From a virus: 34,831 bases of DNA. The notes beneath the pieces were generated by a model. That model did not search any database. It was not told where the DNA came from and was given only the letters and a program-made list of their open reading frames with translations. The stretch covers positions 1 through 34,831 of the IMG/VR virus record IMGVR_UViG_3300030117_007581; one strand, 5' to 3'. The first letter of the stretch is position 1. The number at the start of each line of letters is the position of its first letter. The translations under genes and the position numbers were made by a program. Below, in pieces: positions 24,744 through 33,009 of this stretch.

Positions 24744-25097
24744 ATGGCCAAAAAAACTGCAAAACCTTTGGTAACGGAATCGAAGGAAGTAAAGAAATTA
24801 TTAGAGCATTACCACCGAGTTAAAGCGGAGATAAAAAAGTTGGAGGACCATCAAACGGACTTGAGGGATGACATCTTAAATTTTATGAAGGAAGGGGAAG
24901 ATTTTAAGTATGATTGTATTTATGCTGATGATTTTAAAGCAAGTGTTAGCGTTCAAACCAATCATTATTGGTGTGAAAAGAGTCTTAAGGAGTACTTAGC
25001 TGATCAGTTTGACACTTTTAAGAAAACTTTCAAGTGTAATGCAGTCACTTTCAACAAATTGTCAGTAACTATACTTAAAAAGAAGGGGGCAGCATGA
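24744..25097 (+). CDS. Unknown protein, coiled coil plus small beta domain (117 residues)
   Basis: AGGAGGAG precedes the ATG. A basic N-terminus (MAKKTAKPLVTESK) leads into a helix with heptad spacing (LLEHYHRVKAEIKKLEDHQTDLRDDILNF, residues about 19-47), then a beta segment and C-terminal lysines. The same 'long helix then short beta domain' design recurs in the 139-residue protein at 29840-30259, with no clear sequence match. It ends in ATGA overlap with the next gene. The function is unknown. Confidence 0.65.
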   Translation: MAKKTAKPLVTESKEVKKLLEHYHRVKAEIKKLEDHQTDLRDDILNFMKEGEDFKYDCIYADDFKASVSVQTNHYWCEKSLKEYLADQFDTFKKTFKCNAVTFNKLSVTILKKKGAA

Positions 25098-25351
25098 GGA
25101 AAATGAGAAGACAAGGAGACTCCCGAACGGTAATGGTTCGGGAGCACATTATAATTAAAAACATGTGGGAATATTACGTCATTAGTATCGATGAGGTTGA
25201 TGAGGAAGACCAAGTTCAATACTGTTATGTGATGGGTTTCGAATGTGAGTTTGGTGATGTATATATACCGGAGATAGAACCTTATATCATTTCCAGAACT
25301 AAGAACTTAGACGAGGTGATGCCTCCGACTGATTTTGAGTGGGTAGAGTGA
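25094..25351 (+). CDS. Small unknown protein (85 residues)
   Basis: The ATG overlaps the previous stop. The product is basic at the N-terminus (MRKMRRQGDSRTVMVREH) and acidic later (ISIDEVDEEDQVQYCYVMGF, EFGDVYIPEIEP), with alternating hydrophobic residues suggesting a small beta fold. It is the last gene before the structured non-coding leader. No family is recognised. Confidence 0.6.
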   Translation: MRKMRRQGDSRTVMVREHIIIKNMWEYYVISIDEVDEEDQVQYCYVMGFECEFGDVYIPEIEPYIISRTKNLDEVMPPTDFEWVE

Positions 25352-25549
25352 TGTTAGAATTATACTTAAGTTATATACTGTGTCGGCCTGTTATTATAAA
25401 CAGGCCCTCACCTCAGTACATTTTTAGAAGTCACCTCTGTAGAATGGTGTTGCCTGTCAGTTGTACGACTAGGGGCAGTCGAGTTTATCCTTGTAAACTT
25501 GAGAGCTTTTACATACGCTATGTAGCTCAAAGTTTTAAAAAGGATAGTT
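25352..25549 (+). ncRNA. Structured non-coding stretch: candidate leader RNA or small RNA
   Basis: About 200 bases between two genes hold a series of stem-loops. Stem 1 is a perfect 8-bp GGCCTGTT/AACAGGCC (25385-25406). Stem 3 is TGCC...GGCA enclosing GTC...GAC (25451-25477). Stem 4 is a 9-bp helix with loop TCCTTG (25479-25502). Stem 5 is GAGCT + ACATA pairing with TATGT + AGCTC, 10 bp with a three-base bulge and CGC loop (25503-25528), directly abutting stem 4. A weaker CACC/GGTG stem lies at 25432-25449. No T run follows stem 1. A frame of about 89 codons crosses the region but does not look like a protein. It could control translation of the primase-helicase that begins 21 bases later, act as a free RNA, or be a DNA structure for replication. 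Confidence 0.6.
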
Positions 25550-27976
25550 ATGTCGGTTATCCAAATCGTAAAGCAACGACTGCTTGGAGAAGGAACTTCT
25601 CAAAATTGGATTTTGTGTAAACAGAAAGTTTCTAGCGTTCCAAAACTATTTGAAAATATAGACCGATTGTTGGAAACCTTCAATAGCGAAGACCAGTATA
25701 ATTTATTTTACACTGTGGCGCATATTAGGGGGGACGACTCGACTCGTACTTTAGTAAGTCAGGAGATCATTCCTTTTGATGTGGACGATGTTGATGAAAA
25801 TCAGATTGAAGACTGTATTTTGGTGGTCGAGAATGTCCTGGGAATCTCAAGAGAAGAGATGGGGATAATTTACAGTGGGAACGGCCTCCAGTTTTTAATA
25901 TTATTAGAAAATCCCATTGAGCATAAAGATTATTTTAATAAAAAAAGAGACATCTATAAAAAAATATGCGAGATAATCCAGGAAGAGTTTGAAGCAAAAA
26001 GAGTCAATGGGCACGTTGACCCAAGTGTGTTTTCTCATGCAAGGGTCATGCGTGTTCCGAACACTCGGAATATTAAGAAGGGAAAAGAGAAACAGGCCAG
26101 ACTTTTGTATAAGAAGTTTAAGCCTGTTAAAAATTTCCTGGAAGTAGAAGCTCCCACGGTTCTTCCTGAACCAAGTAAGCCAGTAGAATACATATACGAT
26201 AAAGCAGCAATCATTTCAGAGTGTGGTTTTTTAAGGTGGATGAAGGTTAACCAGAACCAACAATCTGAGCCGCAGTGGTACGCCATGCTCTCAGTTTTGG
26301 GAAGAGTTGATAGAGAGTTGGCGCATGAGTACAGCGTGGAATACGATGAGTACGACTATGACCAAACTGAAAAGAAGATTGACCAGGCATTGAAAAATGC
26401 AGGTCCTAGTACGTGCCATCATATTAATAGTATTTGGGAGGGGTGTAGTAAGTGTCCCCACTTCTCCAAAATAAAAAGCCCTATTACTTTAAGAGGACAT
26501 GACGTTCCCCAACTTAATGTGAAGTTAAGAGGGCAGCACCATGCTGTGAAAAGTGAAAAGAATAACGATGAGTACACCTATAGGTTTAGAACCCTTAAGG
26601 GTGGGTTTGGGAAAATAGATTATGAGACTTTGTATAACGAAATTAAGAAAAAACTGGGGAACTTACTCTTCCACGATGCTACGGGCAAGTTCCATACGTT
26701 CAATAAATTCAAGTTCTATTGGTCGGAACTAAGTGAGAACGCTTTAACTCAGTTCATCCACCAAAAAGTAGGGCCTTATGACAAGAGGGCAACGAAGAGT
26801 GAAAAAACTGAGTACGTAAGTTTTGTGAGTGACGAAGTTTTGGAGTTGGATCCGCAGTTTTTTAACAAACCTGGGGCTTTGAACTTTGAAAATGGGTACT
26901 TGGAAATGTGCCTTGAAACAGGCGAGGTTAATTTTATCACGCATGAAGATTACTACAAGACGCATGATGTGATGAAAGGACATGCCTTCACTTATCAATA
27001 TGATTTTGATTATGAAGCAGATGCCGAATGTTCTATGTGGAACAAGTTTTTAAAAGAAGTTTCCCTGGAAGATCCGCAGATGGTGGATCTTTTACAGGAA
27101 TATGTGGGGGCAGCTTTGTTAAGGATCCCCAATAATAAAGTAGCAAAAGCGTTAATCCTTCATGGGGAAGGTGCCAATGGTAAGAGTGTATTTTTGGAGA
27201 TGGTTGAGAGGATCCTCCACGAACAGAACACTTTTCCTTTTGGTCTCCAAGACTGTGAAGACTTACAAAAAAGAGGGAATCTAGTGGGGAAGTGTGCTTC
27301 GATTAAAGACGAGGCACCAAAAAGAGCACTACTGGAATCGGACAGTTTTAAAACATTAGTAACGGGAGGGACGATGGATTATAGGAATCTATACCAGAAT
27401 CCCAAGCGTTTTAATAACTCAGCTAAGTTTTTTATAGCATGTAACGACTTACCTTTTTCCCAGGATGTTTCCATTGGTCTTTTGAGAAGAATGTTAATCG
27501 TTCCTTTTGAACTTTATATTCCTGAGTACAAGCAGGATAAGTTCTTAAAGGAAAAGTTAGAGCTAGAGTTACCAGGCATAGTGAACTGGAGTGTGGAAGG
27601 AGCACAAAGGTTTATTAGGCAGAACTGGAGGTTCTCTCCTTTTAAAAGGGGAAGTGAAAAAGTATTAGAGTACAAATTAGAAACCAATATTATTTTTACA
27701 TATATTGATGAGCACATAGAGTTGGCAGAAGAAGGGTTTATTTCTTCTAAAGAGATTTGGTTGAGCTTTAAGGATCACTATGAGCAAGAAGCCCGTAGAT
27801 TTAATAGTCAAGTGTCCTTCATCCGCAAGCTTAAGCAGACTTTGGCACAGACTTACCCCGATAAAAAGTTCCCCACCAAAAGAGAAAGAGTTAAGGGAGC
27901 TAATCTTCGTGGTATAATGGGGATTAAGTTTAAAGACATGGAGGTTCAAGACTATGCAGCAAGTACTATCTTTTGA
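25550..27976 (+). CDS. Primase (AEP-type) fused to SF3 / D5-type helicase
   Basis: This 808-residue replication enzyme joins an archaeo-eukaryotic primase-like N-terminus to a superfamily 3 helicase. The primase has IIPFDVDD (D77, D79 as metal ligands), YSGNGLQFL where the usual His is Gln (Q114), and ARVMRVPNTRNIK (164-176). A Cys/His cluster, CHH...C..CPHF (289-305), and a helical linker follow. The helicase has Walker A GEGANGKS (539-546), Walker B CASIKDEAP (D587, E588), sensor FFIACNDLP (627-635) and LLRRMLIVPFE with the arginine finger region. It would open the origin and prime both strands. It replaces the T7-type gp4 primase-helicase here. AAGGAT lies upstream of the ATG. Confidence 0.9.
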   Translation: MSVIQIVKQRLLGEGTSQNWILCKQKVSSVPKLFENIDRLLETFNSEDQYNLFYTVAHIRGDDSTRTLVSQEIIPFDVDDVDENQIEDCILVVENVLGISREEMGIIYSGNGLQFLILLENPIEHKDYFNKKRDIYKKICEIIQEEFEAKRVNGHVDPSVFSHARVMRVPNTRNIKKGKEKQARLLYKKFKPVKNFLEVEAPTVLPEPSKPVEYIYDKAAIISECGFLRWMKVNQNQQSEPQWYAMLSVLGRVDRELAHEYSVEYDEYDYDQTEKKIDQALKNAGPSTCHHINSIWEGCSKCPHFSKIKSPITLRGHDVPQLNVKLRGQHHAVKSEKNNDEYTYRFRTLKGGFGKIDYETLYNEIKKKLGNLLFHDATGKFHTFNKFKFYWSELSENALTQFIHQKVGPYDKRATKSEKTEYVSFVSDEVLELDPQFFNKPGALNFENGYLEMCLETGEVNFITHEDYYKTHDVMKGHAFTYQYDFDYEADAECSMWNKFLKEVSLEDPQMVDLLQEYVGAALLRIPNNKVAKALILHGEGANGKSVFLEMVERILHEQNTFPFGLQDCEDLQKRGNLVGKCASIKDEAPKRALLESDSFKTLVTGGTMDYRNLYQNPKRFNNSAKFFIACNDLPFSQDVSIGLLRRMLIVPFELYIPEYKQDKFLKEKLELELPGIVNWSVEGAQRFIRQNWRFSPFKRGSEKVLEYKLETNIIFTYIDEHIELAEEGFISSKEIWLSFKDHYEQEARRFNSQVSFIRKLKQTLAQTYPDKKFPTKRERVKGANLRGIMGIKFKDMEVQDYAASTIF

Positions 27977-28160
27977 GAGAAAGGAACAGTTGTTACACCA
28001 TTTTGAAAAAAGAGCAGACGAACTATTTATGATACATAGCAGGTGGAAAAGAAGTAATGCAGATAAAGGTTATTTAAATATGATTAAAACTACGCATAAC
28101 TTAAACATAACTCTCCTTAGAATTTTTGGAGACGGTAAGGATAGGAGGAGCTTTTTATGA
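27954..28160 (+). CDS. Small basic helical protein (68 residues)
   Basis: The ATG lies inside the end of the primase-helicase gene (23-base overlap) with GGAGG nine bases upstream, and the stop overlaps the SNF2-helicase start (ATGA). The product is helical and basic (SFERKEQLLHHFEKRADELF, HSRWKRSNADKGYL). Coupling to two replication genes suggests a role there, but no motif is recognised. Confidence 0.6.
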   Translation: MQQVLSFERKEQLLHHFEKRADELFMIHSRWKRSNADKGYLNMIKTTHNLNITLLRIFGDGKDRRSFL

Positions 28161-29590
28161 GGTTTAAGGTAAAACCTTACGCCCACCAATTAGAGGCCTT
28201 GGAGGCCAGTAAGATTCATGATGATTATGCGCTATTTTGGGAGATGGGAACAGGTAAAACAGGAGGGATGATTAACATCCTAAGAAATGTTTACACCCGC
28301 AAGAAAAGAATTTCACGAACACTCATCTTAGGACCATTAGCAGTTGTCCAGAACTGGAAGAGAGAATTTGAGATCCACTCTTGGATACCTCAGAAGCATA
28401 TCTATGCTTTAAATAAGTCAGGTCCTAGGAGAAACAAAGAGATTGCTAGAATCAGTGAACTAGATGAGGGGATATTAATTTTAAACTACCAGGCGTTGAC
28501 CAGGAAAGAAACAGTATCTCTTTTGTTAAAGTGGAAGCCTGAGGTTTTGGTTTGTGATGAGTCCCACATGCTTAAAAACCCTCAGAGTAAAACGTCTAAG
28601 ACGGTTTATAAACTCTCCCTTAGCTGTGCACATAGGTATATTTTAACAGGTACACCTATATTAAATAGCGAGTTGGACATCTTCCAACAATATAAGATCT
28701 TGGATGATGGGGATACTTTTGGACGGACATTTAATATGTTTAGATCCAACTACTTTATAAATGATAATGCATCCAATCCTCATGTTTCCTGGCCTAAATG
28801 GATCCCCAATCCTTACAAAGAGGTGCAAAAAGATATTAGTAGGCTGATGTACCGTAAGGCAAGCAGGGTCAGAAAAGAAGAATGTTTGGATCTTCCTCCG
28901 TATATTAAGCAGACTTACGAAGTGCAGATGTCTACTGTCCAGGCAAAAGCATATGAGGAAATGAAAAAGGATTACATAACGTGGATAGAATCCGTTAAGG
29001 AAAAAACTCCAGTCGTAGCGCAGTTAGCAGTCACTCGGCTGTTAAGGCTACAGCAGATTATAAGTGGCTTTGTAAAGACTGAGACTGGGCAGGAAGTTAA
29101 CTTTGATAAAAACCCACGGTTAGATGCACTAGAAGAATTATTAGAAGGTTTAATAAAACACGATAAAGTTATTATTTGGTGTAGTTTTAAAAATGATTAC
29201 AAAATTATAGAAAAGATGTTAAATAAACTCCAGAAAAAGGATTTATTTGGTTATGTATTTCTCACCGGAGATCAAAATGGATTCGAAAAACAACAGTCAA
29301 TCGACTGCTTTCAACAACACGCTCAATGCAAAGTTATCGTCGCTAACAGAGCATCTGGAGGAGTTGGTATCAACCTTACAGCGGCTAGATACAGCATCGT
29401 CTACTCAAGAGACTTCTCCCTCGCCAATGAGCTCCAAAGTGAAGCCCGAAACTATAGAGGAGGAAGTGAGATCCACTCTAATATAGTTAAAATAGACTTG
29501 GTTACTCCAGGTACAGTAGACGCTCAAGTGCTAGACGCTTTAAGTAATAAACAAAAAATTAGTGATGTAATTTTGGATATAAGACCATAA
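28157..29590 (+). CDS. SNF2-type superfamily 2 DNA helicase / translocase
   Basis: All seven SF2 landmarks are traceable in the 477-residue product: a Q-motif-like PYAHQLEAL, Walker A EMGTGKT (29-35), motif Ia LILGPLAVVQNW, motif II DESH (134-137), motif III LTGTPILN (163-170), motif V VANRASGGVGINLT and motif VI QSEARNYRGG. The fold and the DESH box put it in the SNF2 group, common in phage replication modules. It probably moves along double-stranded DNA to remodel forks or remove proteins. It is coupled to the upstream small gene by ATGA and to the next gene by TAATG. Confidence 0.92.
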   Translation: MRFKVKPYAHQLEALEASKIHDDYALFWEMGTGKTGGMINILRNVYTRKKRISRTLILGPLAVVQNWKREFEIHSWIPQKHIYALNKSGPRRNKEIARISELDEGILILNYQALTRKETVSLLLKWKPEVLVCDESHMLKNPQSKTSKTVYKLSLSCAHRYILTGTPILNSELDIFQQYKILDDGDTFGRTFNMFRSNYFINDNASNPHVSWPKWIPNPYKEVQKDISRLMYRKASRVRKEECLDLPPYIKQTYEVQMSTVQAKAYEEMKKDYITWIESVKEKTPVVAQLAVTRLLRLQQIISGFVKTETGQEVNFDKNPRLDALEELLEGLIKHDKVIIWCSFKNDYKIIEKMLNKLQKKDLFGYVFLTGDQNGFEKQQSIDCFQQHAQCKVIVANRASGGVGINLTAARYSIVYSRDFSLANELQSEARNYRGGSEIHSNIVKIDLVTPGTVDAQVLDALSNKQKISDVILDIRP

Positions 29591-29850
29591 TGGAAGAAGA
29601 TAAATATAAAATTATGCGAGTTGGGAAGGAGTTGTATAAACTTCCTGAGGCGGATGAAGACTTTAAAGACATGCCTCCCGTTCCAAAAGCTATTTTTGAT
29701 CAACTAGTACAGGCCAAAAGATTTCCCATGCCCCCGTACTACATTTGTCAAAAAGAATATCAGAAGAACCATTTCTATTGGCTGTTTAAGCAACGCTTAA
29801 ACTATATTGTTCAACAAGAAAAAAAAGGACTTCCAATTGATGACACTTAA
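29590..29850 (+). CDS. Small unknown protein (86 residues)
   Basis: The ATG shares a base with the helicase stop (TAATG). The product has a Pro-rich middle (MPPVPKAIFDQLVQA, RFPMPPYYICQKEY) and an aromatic-rich C-terminal helix (KNHFYWLFKQRLNYIVQQEKKG). It overlaps the next gene by 11 bases. It is clearly in the replication operon; the function is not recognisable. Confidence 0.6.
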   Translation: MEEDKYKIMRVGKELYKLPEADEDFKDMPPVPKAIFDQLVQAKRFPMPPYYICQKEYQKNHFYWLFKQRLNYIVQQEKKGLPIDDT

Positions 29851-30259
29851 GGACCTAGATGCTTTGGTCAAGCAGATGCGGGATGAGTACGAGAAGTATA
29901 GCGAGTGCAGGGCACAAGCGGCTATTCACGATAGGGTTTGTAAAAGACTAAAGATTGAGATACTAGATGTACTAAATGAAAATGGTAAGTCCAAGTATCA
30001 TGTAGACGGCTTGGGTATGGTGAGTGTAAAGAATAATTATAAAGTCACTGTACCAAAAAATCCTGAAGATAAGCTGAAGATGCTTGAGTACTTTAAAAAC
30101 TTTGGGGAAAACATTTATGCTGACAATGTTAGTGTAAACTACCAAAGGTTAAACAGTTGGTATAATGCAGAAGTAGAGGAGCAGGGACCTGATTTCCAGA
30201 TACCTGGAGTTGGTGCACCTGTTATAGAACAATCAATAAGTTTTAGGAGTAGTAAATGA
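29840..30259 (+). CDS. Unknown protein, helix plus beta domain (139 residues)
   Basis: I chose ATG at 29840 (MTLKDLDALVKQM) because AAGGA lies 10 bases upstream and the longer reading starts with a TTG and a low-complexity lysine run. A long helix (residues 4-45) precedes a beta segment (KSKYHVDGLGMVSVKNNYKV) and a C-terminal helical part with YADNVSVNYQRLNSWYNAE. The layout resembles the 117-residue early protein at 24744-25097. It may be a small DNA-metabolism accessory, but no motif proves this. It ends in an ATGA overlap. Confidence 0.62.
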   Translation: MTLKDLDALVKQMRDEYEKYSECRAQAAIHDRVCKRLKIEILDVLNENGKSKYHVDGLGMVSVKNNYKVTVPKNPEDKLKMLEYFKNFGENIYADNVSVNYQRLNSWYNAEVEEQGPDFQIPGVGAPVIEQSISFRSSK

Positions 30260-30993
30260 CTGTAGCGAAGAAAGAACAAAGTAAAAGTGTAACCGTGAAA
30301 AGAAGTGCTGAAGTAACCACAAATGAAAACCTGAGCGCATGGGCTGAAGAAGTTGAAGTAAACCGTGATAATATTATTCCTCCAGGGATTAGATTATGTC
30401 AATCTATGAGTGAGAGAGTGCAAGAGGGTTTGAATAAACCTGGCGACATGATTGATACTCTTAGCGGGGAAGTCCTGGGAGATTACGAAAAACCTATAGA
30501 AATCATACCTTTTTTGGTGTCGAGTTCTTGGAAGGTCTTTCACAATGATAAGTACCATTCCGTAGAACCGATAACCAAACTCACCAAAAATCTGCCTTTA
30601 GAGGAGAAATTACCTGATGGCACAGTGATTAGAAGAGATAAATGTATTAACGCTTGGGTAGTTCTCCCCCACCAAATAAAGGATGGCAATGCTATTCCTT
30701 ACCTAATTTCATTTTCTCGGACTTCCTTTCAGGCAGGGAAGAAAATAGAGACTCGTATTTTTAGAAACACTATACACCGTCCAAAACTATCACCTGCGGC
30801 ATACACTATGTCCCTACACTCTTTGAAAAAAGAAAATCCTAAGGGGAGATACGCTGCTTTTGATTGCAACGACACTAGAAAAAGTACTGAAGAAGAGCAG
30901 ATGATAGCATTTAAGTTTTATAAAGATCTTTCTGATAAAAAAGATATTAAAGTAGCTGTGGCAGAAGAAGACTACAGCGATAAGTTATTTTAA
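30256..30993 (+). CDS. Possible ssDNA-binding or replication accessory protein
   Basis: The 245-residue product is coupled to the previous gene by ATGA. After a basic, flexible N-terminus it has IIPPGIRLCQSMSERVQEGLNKPGDMIDTLSGEVL, a pattern of uncharacterised phage proteins in replication blocks (shown here by composition at residues about 40-75). A beta-rich core follows (IIPFLVSSSWKVF, CINAWVVLP, PYLISFSRTSF). It ends with an acidic tail and terminal Phe (VAEEDYSDKLF), as in the C-terminal tips of T7 gp2.5 and bacterial SSB that recruit partners. The ssDNA-binding role is my inference from tail and context; no SSB domain is certain. Confidence 0.5.
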   Translation: MTVAKKEQSKSVTVKRSAEVTTNENLSAWAEEVEVNRDNIIPPGIRLCQSMSERVQEGLNKPGDMIDTLSGEVLGDYEKPIEIIPFLVSSSWKVFHNDKYHSVEPITKLTKNLPLEEKLPDGTVIRRDKCINAWVVLPHQIKDGNAIPYLISFSRTSFQAGKKIETRIFRNTIHRPKLSPAAYTMSLHSLKKENPKGRYAAFDCNDTRKSTEEEQMIAFKFYKDLSDKKDIKVAVAEEDYSDKLF

Positions 30994-31001
30994 GGAAAAA
31001 T

Positions 31002-31235
31002 ATGAAGGCAGCTAAAATTAAGAAAAAAATCCCTCCTTTTGTAGGGAGATATATTAATAAAAAATTGGACCCTGAAAAGGTAGTAACTCTCTACATACGA
31101 TCTTTTGACCGTAAGTTAAAAGACTGGGCACTTGCACATGCACATGCCCAACGCAAGACACTTGGAGAGTTTTTTATGGAGATCCTTAAAGAGTATAAAA
31201 AGGAAGCCTCCAAGCGTGATAGTAAACGAAAATAA
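31002..31235 (+). CDS. Small ribbon-helix-helix-like protein (77 residues)
   Basis: AAGGA lies five bases before the ATG. The segment VVTLYIRSFDRKLKDWALAHAHAQRKTLGEFFMEIL (residues about 27-62, here given by ends) has a strand followed by two helices in the spacing of a ribbon-helix-helix fold, and both ends are lysine-rich. A DNA-binding regulator or accessory is likely by fold. It is a candidate ligand for the operator-like dyads at 21.6 kb or the repeat array, though nothing links them directly. The end overlaps the polymerase start by 20 bases. Confidence 0.6.
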   Translation: MKAAKIKKKIPPFVGRYINKKLDPEKVVTLYIRSFDRKLKDWALAHAHAQRKTLGEFFMEILKEYKKEASKRDSKRK

Positions 31236-33009
31236 TTTTTTTGAAGTACTTGAATATCTAAAGCAGAAAGATGATTTATCTTTGGATACAGAGACTACTG
31301 GATTGCTTTTTGAAGATAGATTATTTAGCATCATAATATCCTGCTTTGGTTCTAACAAGGTACAGAATTACTACTTTAGTTTTAACGCTTCTCCCCTAGA
31401 GGGTGATTCTGTGCCTTGCCTTGATAAGAATCTATTGGCTTGTTTGGGAACACTTTTTGCGGATCCGTCTAAGGTCTGGTACATCCACAATGCTAATTTT
31501 GATTTGGTCATGCTGCTAAAGGAAGGTGTCTGTATAATGGGCACAGTCCATTGCACCCTAGGAACAGAGCGCATCATCCATAATAACCTTCCGTCTTATA
31601 GTTTAGCTAAATTGTGTAAGAAGTACCATCTTGGTGAGAAACTTGAGGATAAAGTAAAAAAATACATAACAAAACACAAGCTTTTCACCAAAATTGCCGT
31701 TCCTGGGAAGGCACGAGAACAACGAAAACCCCATTATGACCAGGTTCCTTTTGACATGATTAGTGAATACGGGATGCAGGACGGGGAACTTACTTTTATT
31801 TTGGGGAGGAAGCAACGCCAATTTATTAGGCGACCCGAAAATGAATTGCTAGTTAAGGTAGCTGCCAATGAGAGGAAACTCTCCCATGTATGTGCTGCTA
31901 TGTCGTATCTCGGCATTAAACTAGATACTGATTACACTCAGTCTATGTTTGACAAAGAATCCAAACTCTTGGATGATTTGAAGGCACAGTATAAAGACAG
32001 TTTGGCAGCTGACTTCTCTAGGTCCTCAAGGGACTTACTCCAAGTTTTTAGAAAGAATGGGTTAAAGGTTCCCCTCACATCCAGGGGGAACCCTTCCTTT
32101 AATTCTGAAGTTTTATCTGAGATTGATCACCCTTTACCTCGACTAATTTTAGATATTAGAAAACGGGAGAAGTTCCTGGGGACCTACTATTCCTCCTTCC
32201 TTTATTATAAAGACTCTAATGATCTTATCCATCCGTACATGCATCAAGCCGGAACTGAAACAGGAAGGTTTAGTTACTCCTCTCCAAACTTGCAAAATGT
32301 TCCTAAAAACTCTGTAGTCAGGAAGTGTTTTATTCCCAGGAATGACGACTATTTTTTGGTGGGAATAGATTATGATCAACAAGAATACCGAATCATGGCT
32401 GATAGAGCAGGAGAACATTCTCTCATAAAAATGGTTATGGAAGAAGGAGTTGATGTCCACACTGCTACTGCAAAAATGATGGGTGTGGACAGAGTAACCG
32501 CCAAAACAATTAACTTTATGCTTTTGTATGGGGGAGGGGCTAAGAAGTTAGCTGAAACTCTTAAAGTCTCCGTTCAAAAAGCCCAGTCACTTAAGAACTT
32601 GTATTTTTCCAGGCTTCCGGCCATTGGTAAGTTTATTAATAAAGTGAAAAGCACAGGACAAACCCATGGGTATGTTCATAATTTCCTCCATAGAAAGTTC
32701 TCTTGTACTAGGGATACTTCTTACAAGCTCCCTAACCATCTTATCCAAGGGTCAGGTGCAGATGTTATCAAGGTAGCTATGGTAAAGTTGTATGAGTACC
32801 TCCTACCTAAAAAAAGCAATATGATTCTTCAAGTACACGATGAACTGCTATTCGAGATCCACAAAAGAGAACTAGACATTATTGAAGATATAAAAGACAT
32901 TATGACTAATGTTTATCCAAGCAAAAACGGCATTAAACTTTCCGTTGAAGAGACGTACTATAAATCCTGGGGAGAACCACATGGCCAAGAAGCCAGAGAC
33001 ATTGTTTAA
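31216..33009 (+). CDS. Family A DNA polymerase with 3'-5' proofreading exonuclease
   Basis: The product has 597 residues from GTG 31216 (VIVNENNFFEVLEYL); earlier ATGs in frame give a tail translated from the overlapping gene. The exonuclease has LSLDTETTGL (D24, E26), HNANFDLV (D96) and YGMQD (Y185, D189). The polymerase has motif A GIDYDQQEYR (D385), motif B RVTAKTINFMLLYG (R426, K430, F434, Y438) and motif C QVHDELLF (H541, D542). The residue matching E. coli Phe762 is Phe, not the Tyr of T7 or the Leu of many temperate phages. There is no 5'-nuclease domain. It is the replicative polymerase. Confidence 0.93.
   Translation: MIVNENNFFEVLEYLKQKDDLSLDTETTGLLFEDRLFSIIISCFGSNKVQNYYFSFNASPLEGDSVPCLDKNLLACLGTLFADPSKVWYIHNANFDLVMLLKEGVCIMGTVHCTLGTERIIHNNLPSYSLAKLCKKYHLGEKLEDKVKKYITKHKLFTKIAVPGKAREQRKPHYDQVPFDMISEYGMQDGELTFILGRKQRQFIRRPENELLVKVAANERKLSHVCAAMSYLGIKLDTDYTQSMFDKESKLLDDLKAQYKDSLAADFSRSSRDLLQVFRKNGLKVPLTSRGNPSFNSEVLSEIDHPLPRLILDIRKREKFLGTYYSSFLYYKDSNDLIHPYMHQAGTETGRFSYSSPNLQNVPKNSVVRKCFIPRNDDYFLVGIDYDQQEYRIMADRAGEHSLIKMVMEEGVDVHTATAKMMGVDRVTAKTINFMLLYGGGAKKLAETLKVSVQKAQSLKNLYFSRLPAIGKFINKVKSTGQTHGYVHNFLHRKFSCTRDTSYKLPNHLIQGSGADVIKVAMVKLYEYLLPKKSNMILQVHDELLFEIHKRELDIIEDIKDIMTNVYPSKNGIKLSVEETYYKSWGEPHGQEARDIV

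Noticed and set aside
25352-25549. tRNA gene
   Set aside because: The stems do not form a cloverleaf: no 7-base anticodon loop on a 5-bp stem and no T-loop sequence at the right place.
25339-25620. Open frame of about 90 codons across the structured region before the primase-helicase
   Set aside because: Composition is unlike a protein (many Cys, Arg, Ser and no periodicity), the ribosome site is weak, it overlaps the next gene by 71 bases, and base-paired stems explain the sequence better.
29247-29486. 79-codon plus-strand frame inside the SNF2 helicase gene
   Set aside because: It lies wholly within well-conserved helicase motifs V and VI in another frame and has no ribosome site.
31132-31215. 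Longer polymerase start at ATG 31132
   Set aside because: This part is the overlapping 77-residue gene read in another frame, and the Met-His-Met-His start has no ribosome site.
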